Source of the DNA: Phallusia fumigata
Taxonomy: Eukaryota > Chordata > Ascidiacea > Phlebobranchia > Ascidiidae
DNA: 64,000 nucleotides
Assembly (NCBI GenBank): GCA_008931825.1
Contig: QXVZ01029315.1
Location: 1 to 64,000 of the forward strand
Direction of reading: 5' to 3'
Below the pieces are notes generated by a model. The model was not told where the DNA came from. It saw only the letters and a list, made by a program, of their open reading frames with translations, and did not search any database. Of the stretch, positions 32,439-44,373 are shown piece after piece. Position numbers and translations under genes: made by a program. How positions within the stretch are numbered: the first letter of the stretch is position 1; each line of letters opens with the position of its first letter.

Positions 32439-35400
32439 CACGGACCCCTGGTCCCACGGAGCGCTGGAACAATGACGGCTTTGTTGGCGAACAAGCGACA
32501 AGTCGTCAACACGGCGGGTACAAGCCCGGCTCTTTAGTCTGGCACTGATTGCGATGTTCGCGCGACGTAGCGTCAACACACAGGGACACTTTCACTCCGT
32601 GTGTTGCCAAGAAACAAGCCGTAAAAGCTACCGTATGTCATTAAATTTGCTAAACGTCGCCTTCTTTCGGGAACACGGCACAACCAGCTGGAAACGTGAG
32701 CTGGGTGTGATGGTATATTCGGCAGCAGGTGGCACGATGAACAGAAATCTAACTCCGGTTTTGCAGAATTAAATCAATTTAAAGATGCAGGCGATAATTT
32801 TAGCACAGAGGCGTGCAGCACTATGCTGTAATTACCTTTGGACCACGTAGCGAACGGTTTTTGGCATGCTATTAATCAGCGTTCACTGCGCATTAATTAT
32901 ACATTTTGAACTACGCATGACTTCGGATTGCACTATGATACAGGCCTCAGTTAAGCGATGGACATTCACATCAATCAAAGAGACGCGGTGTGAGAGCGTG
33001 GAGCTGGAAATGGCATGGTCGTCTTTTATTGGTCGACGGGAAATGGGATGGGGCCCGGGCATGCTCCCGAAGTTTCACACGGTTCCGCCGTACTGTCTCT
33101 GTTGTAGGACGCTATCAGGTTCTCGCAGCGATAGAATTCGCGGCGTGTTTGTAAACAGGGTACCAAGTCGTGGTGTTATGACCTGTCTTGGCCAGGCCTT
33201 TGTTTACTGGCGGCATCTGTTAGGGAGGCGCAGCAGCACCAAAACAACCAAGCCTGATTGGGTCGAAAACAACGTTCACACGTCCAGTGTTTTGTCCTCA
33301 ACGCAGTACACTATTAAATATGGCAGTGATGACGTATTGCATAGTGTATGACGGGTGCATGACGATTGTTGCCGGCTCCACGAACTAAAATGATTTCCAA
33401 CACGCCTGCCCGCAGGGTTATTCCCCGTGCCAAAAATGAACTGTTTAGAAATTTCACGCTTGTCAAAATTGGCGGTTTGTCGCGAACCGGCGGAAAGCGA
33501 AAATGGAAATTGTGACCTTTTTTGCACAACTCCTACGTCAAGATCATGCATGACACACAATTTTACCCTTATCTTTAGACAATGCATAACGTTGCGTTCT
33601 GACAACTAGCACGTATATTCAGTTGCGCATACGTTTAATTTTGTGTGGGTTATATTTTAACGGAAACGTTTATTGTCCGTTGTGTATCAAAGATGCTGTT
33701 AAAAAATAAGTAAAATCGCCGCACGAATGAGGAGAACACGATGTAAATAGCGCTTCACACAAATATCAATCTACGTGATGCCTTTGTCGCTGTTTCTGCA
33801 CTGATGTGCGCAAAATTAAATGCTGTTGTTTACCTGCTGTGACGCACAATGAGCACCAGGGTAGTGTGCGGCGCCGCGTGCTAAATCTTGCTGGCAACAC
33901 GTTGCCTGTTTATGCTCTAACGCGGTGACTCCGTAATTAGTCACGCCGTGCCCTGCCTTTGTCCGCTGTTCACACAACGCGCAGTTAAATAGAAATTAAA
34001 TACCGACTGATTTTTAGATAAACGTAGTTTGCCAGTGCGATTAGTTGCTGGATTACGCTTGGTTACTGGCAACTGGGCGTCTTGAGACAAAACCTACTGT
34101 AGCCAATGTTTGTCTTGGAAATTGGGTCTGAAACGGTCGCATCAGCTGACGTGTATGGCGTCTCTATAGTGGTTACATTCAACTCTATTTAAAAAGGCAG
34201 TTTGTTGGCCCAATAGAACTACGTGCGTCAGACTAATGTCGCAATAACCCACGTGTTCCGAAAACTTGTCCATTTACAGCTCTCCTAATAACGTTTAGTT
34301 TACTGAACATAAAAAATCCAGCTAAAATAGATTCAACAAGCCTGTTAATGTTAATAAAGTTTAACGAGTGTACTGCGCCTTGGGAATCTGCACTTTACCA
34401 GCACAGAGTGCGCTCAATAGAGCGCGTCTACCACAATTTGTAGGTCTCGAGCAAGACGGCAATTTTGCGAGGGCCGCAAAAGTCAACCCAACAATTTAGC
34501 CAAGCGCGGTTATTTTCGCTTCATGCTTCGGCGAGCGTAAGCAGGGCCCGCTGCGCAATAACAACGCCCGTGGTTGATGAAAAGCTCGACGATTTAACTG
34601 AGGCTGGAAATCTCCTTTTCACCAAGTCCGCTTTTGTGTTGAACCGCCGGAGCCGAACGCGCGAACTCTTTGAGAAACAAGCCGGTGTTCTCTTTAAGTC
34701 AGCGAAAGCGCAGTTAACGCCGGCCACCCGACCCCCGTTGGCGAAGCTGCTGATGTGGAATTTTGTTTTTCGCTTCGTAACTACGTAGAGTTGCTGCAAA
34801 GTTTTAACATAATGTATTGGAAGATTGACGACCAATTTTTACTTTTCATTTTTACTCAAACTTGCTGCTCTGAGTAGAAAGAAGAAATTTAGATTAAAAA
34901 CTATTACAGCAAAAATTGCAAACATGCTTAAACTTTCGAAATTTCAGAACATTTGAATGAATGAATTGATCTTACTTTAAATTATGTTGATAAACACGAT
35001 GTGGCGCTGATCGGTGGAGAATCTGACAGCCGCAAGCTAAATAGCGATAATTACAGTATTACGCAGCCAACGCCACTTAAATCGGCCGTGTTATCGTTGA
35101 AGCTGTACAGACCTCCAGACAGCGAAAAACAAGCTTTGTTTTGTGGCGTTGCATTTCACGAAAGTAGGTTCTATCATTTAATACCAGGTGTCACCGCTCA
35201 TGCAATCACTATGCGGCCAAACACTCCCATATTTAATGTCCGTTGGCCTCGAAGCGGTTACAGCATCCTTGTGTTTTGAAAAGGCTGAAAACTTGTGGTT
35301 ATCGCCTGTAAGAACTAGCCACGAAGCATTGTCGGGAAAGTAGTTCATTTTCCGGCAAGAGAAAAACATAGTATGACGATTCCGAAACGATAGAATGGCA

Positions 35401-35715
35401 TTGGAAAGCATGCACAAAGATAATGTTTAATAAGCTACAATCTTTTGAATTTCATTGGACTGCAATACATAATAGGAGTTGGGGGGGACCCGTGGGTGGA
35501 ATATTTTTTATTTAAGTTTGACACATTTTCCATTTCGCGAATTTACCGTCGCACTCCGGAGAAATAAACAAAAGCGATATTGTTTTTTCTCCACTGTGGC
35601 CTGCCGCGCTCTTAGCTCTTTCATTTTTTCTCTTCCTCTCTCTCTTTGCTGAGCGGCCATTTTTTCGTTGCATCAGAGCCCGCGAACGTTCATTTCCTTT
35701 TTCAAGCCGTGTCGC

Positions 35716-35722
35716 TATAAAT
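35716..35722 (+). promoter_or_regulatory. Candidate TATA box of ZFP36
   Basis: TATAAAT lies 165 bp before the ZFP36 start codon, so a start site near 35745 would give a 5' leader of about 135 nt. No other TATA-like element sits at a suitable distance. The leader is not otherwise confirmed. Confidence 0.5.
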
Positions 35723-35880
35723 GCGCTGCGATCAAGTGACATATAACCATTACGCAGTGCAAACGTCCTAGACGATTGTGAGGATTGAACATACCGGCAA
35801 AGAAGAAAACCAGCTGTTTTTAGCAACTTAGGTGATTACGCTGTCGCCGTGCTCGAATTGTAACTTAACATTGTTATACC

Positions 35881-37634
35881 ATGTCTTCTACGATGGTTTC
35901 TTCCAACATTGGCTTCAACGAGTTTCAATCGGAATATGCGGTAAGTTGTATGATGTGCAACTGAAGTTGTTGTTTGGTTGTACAGGACAGTTAGCTTAAA
36001 AGGTTGAAACCGGCGCTTACTAAAATGTGTGGTAGGCTCGCTGTTGGTCGTGGCAAATATTGTGACGCACCATTTTATGCAGTCTAAGCGTACTATGTGT
36101 CGATATGCCCGCCGAAGTTTAGCATGTTGCCCTATGCGACATTTATTTACTGTCTCTAAACGTAGATAACAGCCGTTTTATTACCTTGTACTTTATTGAC
36201 GCAAAACTATTGGTGTCCAGTCGACCTGGTTGGTTGGCTTTACCATAAATTAATGATGTTTTAAATAGAGGACGCTTTAGGCTACTACAGGGGAATCGTA
36301 TCAAATGACTTTATTGTCACCAATTGCAACATAAAGTAATTGATATTTCACTGTTGCAGTGCAACTGCTGCAAACCCTGACATTATTGCACACAATACTT
36401 GTAATGGCAATTGTTTCAATGTGTTGCGTCACAGTGGTGTGCGAATTGTCGATACAGCGTTACTACAGCACAGACGCATGGTACTTTATGCTGTGACTGA
36501 CAGAAACTTTGTTTACAGGCTATGCGCAGCAGTTTTCATGACTTACAGAGAAGTGCTGCACTAGAGAAGGCTGACTTCACGTCGAACCCTGCATTCGCTG
36601 TTGGATTTTCAAACCGTACGGCGCTCACCCGCCGTCACTCGTCGTCGGTTTTCGGCGCGCCCGTAGCCAAACCCCTGGGAACCACAATGACTTCAACATT
36701 CGGCGACAGCGGTGGAGCTCTTGTCGGCAATGGATTACTTGAGACTGTAGCTGAGGAGCGCTTTCGTAGCCGAGCATACAGCGAAGGCTCAAACCTTAGC
36801 TGCGACCAGCAACAGCAGCAGCAGACACAAACCACCAGTCGCTACAAGACTGAGCTTTGCCGGCCTTACGAAGAAAACGGTCGCTGCAAGTACGGTGACA
36901 AGTGTCAGTTTGCCCATGGCAAGCACGAGCTGAGGCACATGGTCAGGCACCCCAAGTACAAGACCGAACTCTGCCGGACATACCACACGAGCGGTTTGTG
37001 CATGTACGGGCCACGATGCCATTTCATTCACAACACTGACGAGCTGGCTCCTATTGCGCGACAGAATTCGGTCACTGGCATGGGATTGCAGACCCACCAG
37101 GTATCGGTTCCAGTCACGATTTCCAATGTTGTCCAGCACAAGCGACCAACAAACCTCCAGCTGCTTTCGCAACAACAACAACACCGCAACATTAATCAAA
37201 TAAACAACGCCTTTCCGTATCCGTCGGCCAACAAAGTCAACACGAGCCCAATTGGTACGCCACCCGGCTTCTTTGGTCCCGCTGAGCAGCCGCCATTGCT
37301 GTCCCCAGTATCGCCTATCTCCGCAACGCGCACTGGTCCGGTGTTCAGCTTCGCCAAAGCCCCGATGTCGCCGATGGACCTCCAGGGCGCCACCAAGACT
37401 TTTGGTGGCTTCGACGTGGAGAATCGCCAGGCAACACCGCCGTTGACAAGGTTTGATGTTATGCAAGGAGGCCAACAATTCATGGACTTGTCAAACGAGG
37501 ATGCTGTTTTCGACCCTCCAACGCCACCCGATTCGGATCGCGAGTCGGAATCGGGCTCCCCGCAAGGCGGTGGCATTTTGAACACTTCGCCGCAGCGCCT
37601 TCCGATTTTCAGGTGCCTTTCGCAATCGGAATAA
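35881..37634 (+). CDS. ZFP36: ZFP36/tristetraprolin (TIS11) CCCH mRNA-decay protein, two exons, complete
   Basis: RNA-binding protein that recognises AU-rich elements in 3' UTRs and recruits the CCR4-NOT deadenylase; cytoplasm and nucleus. Exon 1 is 35881-35940 ([15 protein letters not shown], like MTTTLVSATIFDLSE of ZFP36L1), then a 578-nt GT-AG intron, then exon 2 from 36519 to the stop at 37632-37634; 391 codons in all. Finger 1 spans C134 to H153 and finger 2 C172 to H191, both C-x8-C-x5-C-x3-H, each led by (R/K)YKTEL and separated by the family's exact 18-residue linker. RRHSSS (58-63) and RAYSEGS match known phosphorylation and 14-3-3 sites of ZFP36L1/2. A polyQ tract precedes finger 1. 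The C-terminus [12 protein letters not shown] matches the CNOT1-binding motif. The single intron after a short first exon is the family's conserved structure. Confidence 0.97.
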
Positions 37635-37666
37635 GGTGTAACCCGTGGCTCAAGAGCAAAAACTAC

Positions 37667-37675
37667 TTATTTATA
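37667..37675 (+). promoter_or_regulatory. AU-rich element in ZFP36 3' UTR (UUAUUUAUA)
   Basis: TTATTTATA begins 33 nt after the stop codon and contains the UAUUUAU heptamer bound by tristetraprolin itself. Vertebrate ZFP36 mRNA is known to be autoregulated through such elements. No canonical AATAAA follows within 1.5 kb; TATAAA at 37876-37881 is a possible variant poly(A) signal and AATAAA at 39160-39165 a distant one. Confidence 0.6.
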
Positions 37676-40600
37676 AGCGCCAGGCGGCACAGCAAGGTGT
37701 ACAATCTCATTTACGATAAGCAGTCGCCTGTTTATCAACCTCCACACCAAAGTGCCTTGGTAAAAAAAATTCTCCAGTATCGCCAAGCAGTGCTTACTAG
37801 TTGCTTTGGTTGTAAATAATCATGTTGCCTCGCATTTCGCGTCGTGACAGAGCAGCCTCGATGCATAATTGCGTGTATAAATTATTAGACTAAAGCGAAA
37901 TCATGTTCTTTTGTAAGAAAAGCCTACAACCATGCTGTGCTACCAACAGGACTTCGCGACCTGTCTTTTTCGCTCTGGTGCAAATAGCTTCTTTTGTAAT
38001 TCGCGCAACAACGGTTTCTGTCTGTGTTTTTTAACCTTAAGTTATTATTGTTCGTTTGTGACTTACCGCGGGCGTGGAGAGGCGTGAACTCCCGTTTCGT
38101 TCTGTACTTGTCATGATGCTATTGTAACTGTTTGTTCGTTTTGCTTTCGTTCGCCTTTTAACCAGTATGCGTTGCTGGTGTCGGTCCCGCGGCCTGCTGC
38201 ACTGCCCAACATATCTGCCAGTCGAAGCCAAGCCCTAAACATGTGTAATGAAAATTCCCCGAACTCCTGGCGGCTGTTTGGTCAATGCACCACATGTGGG
38301 ACTCGGCTTTTTAACGTTTGGTGAGCCCAGGTGTCTTTTTGCATTAGTTATTTCAGCACGACGAGGCCGCGAACGGCGAAACCCGGCGCGTTTAAGCGGA
38401 ATTGCACTCAGGCATATTTGTTTCAATAATTTATTACGTTCGTTTTCCCCAGTTTGTTGTTTTTCTTGTGCGACGTTCATCGTGCAGTTCTCGTTTTTCG
38501 TTTAATTTTTTTCTCCACTTTATTACACTTTTCAACGTCACTACATGGGCGCGCGCATTGCTCTGACCGATTCACTGGTTTTGATAGAGCGGTCTGCTGC
38601 TGTCAGGATAATGTTATCAGACAACTGTGTAGTACGCGTGCGGTTGGGGGTTTCTGTTGGCAAACTCAGTACGCCGCTATACCCTTTAGTTCCCACAAGT
38701 CTGGGCAGTGCGATTAAGCCTCCCAGTGTGGTCAGTTCCTAAACGACATCGTGATAGGGCTTGTCGCGCTAAATTGCACTGTGACATCTGCGATGAATAT
38801 GCGTCATTAGGGAGAACGTGTCGAGACTAAGGCAGTAAAAAAGAGTTAAGGATTGCGACCCACATAAAAACCCTTCCAATGTAGCCGTCGCAGTCACATC
38901 GCCGTCAGCGAATTGAAACCACCTTCGCTCAAATATTTGCTTTGGCCCCGGGTGTGTGTGTGTGCGGCGCACGTCGCGCGTGTTTGCTTTATTTGGTGCG
39001 TGTCTTTATCCCACCGAGAATCGCCGCTGTGTGTCGTTACAGATAGATAAAGATCGGTTAACAGCGTTCGCCGCTGACGGATTGAAACTGTTACGCTGAA
39101 GTCCATTCAGCACTTGACCCGGACAAACACAAATCTAGGACTCGTGCTGTTCAAGTTGCAATAAATTAATAGCGAACTTCGGTCAATTAAGCCATGCCTT
39201 TCGCATTTGCTTCTGCGCATGACTAACGGTTCAAGGGCTCAGCCAAGTTTCGCAATTGCGACAAATCGTCTTAACAAAGATTAGGCCGCGCACACAAACC
39301 CAATCCGATGCCGAACCAAAAGTGTTGACGACTGCTCGCTTAATCCACAAACAAGTACGTGCGGCTCCTCCGAAGCTTCTCGACGCGCTGCGTTTGACGC
39401 CCAAGGCGAGTGTATGAAGTCCGTCACTTAACGCGCGCTCTTGCGAAGTCACTGCTATGTGAGGAAATCATTTAACGCACACTCGATATTCACCAGGCGA
39501 AAAATTGATAGCCAAAACATCCGCGCTCACAACTTAATTCATTCTTCCACCCACGCCAGCAATGCTTCCTTCGACCAATTTCCACCTTTGGTTGTGTTTT
39601 GTTAGTGGTGTGCCGTCGCCTCTCTGTTCTGCACCCATCGGGAATTGCAGATCGCCACATTTCAATGCGAACAATCAACTCTATTTGTTGCACAGTAACC
39701 AGCGCACTTTATGACCCAAAAGCGTTTTCCATATTCGAGTTAACAGGCAGTACATGTAAGCCCCAGTGGCGTTTCGATACTATTTTTTTCCGAACGAATG
39801 CGCACAAGCCCAAAGCTTGACCTTGTGACTTTTCCGTAGTGTGCGCCCCAAATAGTCGTTTAGGCGGAATGCGTGCGTTGTATATGCGACTTGATCATCT
39901 GTACATTTTGCACCTTGCGTTTTTGTGCCGACGTCGTTCACCGCAACTGCCAGCATCGGATGTTCCACATCCCGTGCGCTGCGCGTTAATTTCGGCGATG
40001 CAAGCAAGTGTGCTAAACGCAGCTGCTGACTTGTGTCGCAGCCGATTGTCACAAGAGAAACCGTTTTCGTTACCGGGTGCGCAGCAAATATAGTTCGCCT
40101 GCGACCTGACCAGTATCATTCATGTACTGCTGCAGGGTTCACGCTGAACCTTGCTGGCAGTTGTCATCCGCGCTTGTGCTAGGATTTTGCAAGCTGCGAT
40201 ATGGGAGCTCAGGAAGCCATAAGCCATAGTTTGTCCGCGCGTGCTCCCTCGAACCGTTCAAGCAGTCGGCCTGCTCTTCGCTGTGCAAAAGACATCCGGT
40301 CGTGAACCCTGCCTGCGCTCATTTGGCCGCGCACTGGCGTGGGAACCGTGTCGCTCTGTCGTAGCTTATTCGTGCAAATTACTTTCGACTGTGCCCCCCA
40401 AGTCGCCCGCATTTGTGTAGTGATTACCCGACAAAAAGTGACTGTGGAACTGTTGTTGTGGCACTTTGGTCTCTTATCGATAATCTTGCGACACTGCACG
40501 TCAGCTGTGGCTCGCCACGAACATTTTCCTTTTCGTTGCCTGCTTCACATCTGCGCCCGTATCGACTTCACCGGCTCGAATTGTTTCCGCCAAATGGCGG

Positions 40601-40984
40601 CGACGTTTTGGGGCGTGTCCCTCGTTTGCCAAATCCACTGTACACCCTGTTGGTTTGTGCTCTATTACAATAATTAAACTATCGAAACGCACGTGTTTGC
40701 AAGTGCCGTGCCCCGTGTGTGTTTGCTGGGGAGAGTAGACACATCAGACTCCCTGGCACTGCATTTTATATGCTGCTGACCCCGTGTGTGGCGTTTGCCC
40801 CGACTGCAGTTTGACTGTACAACCTCCACCGCAGCTCAGGTGTATAAATGTATTGTTTCGCTGACGTTTGCCTGTGCGCGAATGCCGTTGGGTTTACGGC
40901 GCGTTCAATAATCCTGGCATTCATACACGCCTTTTTTTATTTATTTCGCGCCTTTTGTACGAGGACGTTGCTCAAGTTGTTCGT

Positions 40985-41060
40985 TACTATTCGTTTCCAT
41001 TACTATTACATTTATTCTTATTATAATTTTTATTCCTATTCCTATTATATTATTCTTTGG
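40985..41060. repeat. Low-complexity TTATT/TTCCTAT tract
   Basis: Pyrimidine-rich simple sequence built of ATTACT, TTATTC and TTCCTAT units. No feature beyond low complexity. Confidence 0.7.
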
Positions 41061-41963
41061 CGACTTGCTTCGTGGTTTGCGTCACATTAAATAGAAGTCG
41101 GGCGTTCAAACTGGCTCCTGCATATTTTAACAGACGGAAGACGGCTTATTGTTTTTTGATAGATTAGTAAAAAAGCATCCAGCAAAAGTGAGAGGGGCGT
41201 TCAACCAGTTCCACACAGTCAGGCCTCGCGATAAGTCGCCATCACGCCACCATTAGGCGCGACTTGCAAAAGGCGCCTCGCGGTGTGTGTGTGCGTAGCG
41301 CGTGCGCTCGAGCTTAAAGGTTTAACAGATTCACACGCGCCAGCTCAGCGCGCGCCTGTTTCCTGAATAGACAAACAATCACCAACCGGCCGTTACGCGC
41401 CGACGAGGTAAAATATAGTAAACAACATGGAAGAGGCAGCGGAGTGGCCGGCTTGAATTTCGTGACTAGCGCGGGTATTAGTAACATCTAGTTTGAACTG
41501 CGTAGTGTGCCTAATTTCAAAAATATTTGATACGCCTTGGTGGTGCAAGCCTTAACTTGACTCAAACGCCGCAGATAACACCTGACATTATCCACATACA
41601 ATCAATTATAAACTATGTGAACCGCTCGTAAGCTTCGCGAAATCTATTTTTGTAAACCGAAGAGTCGAAATTTTAAATTGAAGGATTGGGTCGCGGTGCC
41701 ATTGAGTGTTTCTTTGCATTGCGCGCACGGACTCAGTCAACCGTGTTGACCTTTTTCGTTTCCGTCCAAAGCCGTGGAAGCAAGTACCAAGGAAACTGTC
41801 AGCACTCTGCAGAACATACCAAAACGAGAGGAGAAGGGCGGTCGCGCGCAAAGCACTTCAGACGCAGCAGAAGAAAGCGGCTGGTTCTGCTCCACCTCCC
41901 ACAAGTCAAGGCTGCTGCCCCCCTCTTTTAGTCTGTGCAAGCAGCGGCGTACGATAACAAGGT

Positions 41964-41971
41964 TGACGTCA
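41964..41971. promoter_or_regulatory. Perfect CRE palindrome TGACGTCA
   Basis: Downstream of ZFP36, within CpG-rich DNA. Binding inferred from sequence only. Confidence 0.4.
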
Positions 41972-44365
41972 GAGCCGATTTTGGAAACCTCTCAACGCCG
42001 GCCAAGTTGCCTTTTTCCGCAGCTCGGCAAGCTTCAGCGGGCTCAGAGCTAAAGCTCGACAAAACCACGGCGGGATTAAGTGCACTGATCCGTTGCTGAC
42101 GGCAGCTCGACTTTCAGCGGCCGCCGAGTTTAAATAACAAATAGCAAAAGCCAGTCGGGCATGTCCTCGTCGTTTCGGAGGGCACAGTCGAGTCAAAGGC
42201 CGATGCAGCAAGCGGGGCCTTTCGCAATGACCGTGCAAGGTCCGCCAAAAGATCACAGACAATGAAACAAATCTAGTGGGGGTGTGAGGGACTGTTCACC
42301 AGAACTTCCGATCCGTGCTTGGGGAAGGGGTAAGATTCCAGGCAAAATTTGGCCACGGGAAGTTTCAATTACGTAATTTGGCCGTTTGGTAATAAAATTC
42401 CCGCATATCACGTGACAGCGCCCACATATCACAGCGTAGGTGTGATTCATCCCGCGGTCACATGACTGTGGTGGCCAAAAAGGCCTTGACAGTGCTCGCC
42501 GCTGACTGGGTACATACTTCGCGAAAAGCAACAGAACCACGAGTCGTTACACAAAGTTCACATGACCAAAACACTAAAAATTATCCGGCGGCTAATGGTG
42601 GGTTCGGAGATGGCGCAATCACGTCTTATCGATGGTGAAACTTAAATACAGTTAGTGGTGAAACTTAAATAGCACGAAATTACAGCTGCAGTCCGAAAAG
42701 TAGATGTGGCGACGAAATCGCACAGTCACCAGCATTGAATAGTCACACAGTTACTGGTACGTCGGAAAGTAAATAAAAATTCAGGAGTGGCCGTAGAAGT
42801 CTAAAAAAACAACAGTTGGTTAGGTTTGTTGGCATATTCCGCACGCATTAATCTCAGCGATACCGACCACCCAACTCCGTCACAGTTAGTTTTAATAATT
42901 AATGCACTTACGTGTGTTGTTTGACCAGTGCGCGTTTGTATGCAAATATCACAAGACACATGTCGAATTATCCCACGCAGAGGTATGCATTATAAATTGC
43001 GAGTGTCCAGATTCCCTTTGAGTGTGTAAATCTACCCAATTTGAAGAAGGGCATTTGTGGTGAACTCTTCCGACCAGTAAAAACTTTGTTGTTTGGAAAC
43101 AATGACCTTTACAACCGGAACACTTCGAGTTTTGTGGCAAAATATAATCACTGTGGACACATTTTATTACAGGTCAGAAGATTCGCAAAAAAAGATTGAC
43201 ACACATGCATTCATACAGTTGGGTTTTAAATGCGATCTGTCGGAACCAAATTACGTTAGCAGGAAGTTTTGGCGTCTGACGTTCTCAGCGACAAGTGACA
43301 AACTGATGGTTACGCGTGCTTCGACCAAGTGACGTATTCATTTATCAGCATGTGATAAAGTAACAACATGGGCAGGGCGCAGTGTCTGAATATCGCCGAG
43401 CCGAGTTTAACCTAGAACCTAAAACATTTAAGGTCGAAAGAGCGATTGACACAATCTTGAAGCAGAACATATGCTCAACGATACTTCGAACCAACCCGGT
43501 GAAGGTGACGATTTTCTCCTCAAACTTAATGAAAGATTACGGAGCAACGGCAGGTGTATCCAAAACAGACAAGTCTGCTGTGCGCTCGGAGCTTCTGTTG
43601 CCTGCTCACGATTTCGGGTAATAAACATTACCAACACGAAATGCGGATGGTCGGTAGTAGCGGTAAGCAGCTTAACGCTGATTATCAAAATTGGAAAAAT
43701 ATGGAAAGCATTTTTCGCAAAACAAATGCAATTTTTAGAGCTGCCTAAGATTAGTGGTGGTGGTCACGCAAAGACTTTTTTTAATTTGGGGTTCAAGGCA
43801 CCATCGTTTTGAACACCTGACCATTATATTCTTTAAATTGATTTAACATGTTGGAGGAATTAAATATAGTTTTGCTGTTTTTGTCAATAAAGGACCGCGA
43901 CCATCTAAGATCACCAAAACACCGCACAGTCCAAAGAAATACGTTTTTAGTCTTGTGTTTTTGCAAGTTGCACCAGCTGGAAACAACAAAGTTGAAACAC
44001 TTTTCATCGAATGCCGAGGCCTTTGCTCCTTGTCAGGCCGGCGACCGTGCATTTACGTAGTGCAGGCAGGCAAAAACACAGCTAGCCGAAGAACTAATAT
44101 GTTTTAAACCAATCTCTGCGCACCTGGGGCGATACCAGAGTCAAGTTTCACCGCATGCGAAGCCAATCTTTCGCAACCGGATATGTACCTAATGCCCGCG
44201 CAAACTCCGAAGAATTAGACAGATTTGGCGAGCTTCATTCGTGTTTGTAGTTACGTGAGGCGTAAATGCTCGATTAGGAAGCGGTCTGACCCCCAGGCCC
44301 GCGATTTAAACGATTCAGCTTACTGTAATGGCGGTCGCATGGTGTATAAGATATCAGATACTGAG

Positions 44366-44373
44366 TGACGTCA
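44366..44373. promoter_or_regulatory. Perfect CRE palindrome TGACGTCA
   Basis: About 6.7 kb downstream of the ZFP36 stop codon, in a GTGACGTCATC context. Binding inferred only. Confidence 0.4.

Larger units (their letters stand above)
13431..35700. other. Large intergenic region upstream of ZFP36, no gene recognised
   Basis: About 22 kb between the divergent KMT2 and ZFP36 starts. Open frames here are short, lack homology I can recognise and do not chain through splice sites. The DNA becomes CpG-rich from about 13.2 kb. It contains perfect CRE palindromes at 17018-17025 and 31685-31692 and TCACGTGA E-boxes at 21017-21024, 23593-23600 and 32430-32437. Single Ns at 15437, 19088 and 28190 mark assembly joins. 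I saw no tRNA, rRNA or CRISPR array. Confidence 0.6.

Noticed and set aside
32866-33351. 161-codon open frame on the plus strand upstream of ZFP36
   Set aside because: No homology or codon pattern that I recognise; isolated in intergenic DNA.
34465-34788. 107-codon open frame shortly upstream of ZFP36
   Set aside because: Looked protein-like in its middle but has an equally long frame on the other strand and no splice or promoter context.
36789-37478. 229-codon open frame antisense to ZFP36
   Set aside because: Shadow of the strongly biased ZFP36 coding exon on the other strand.
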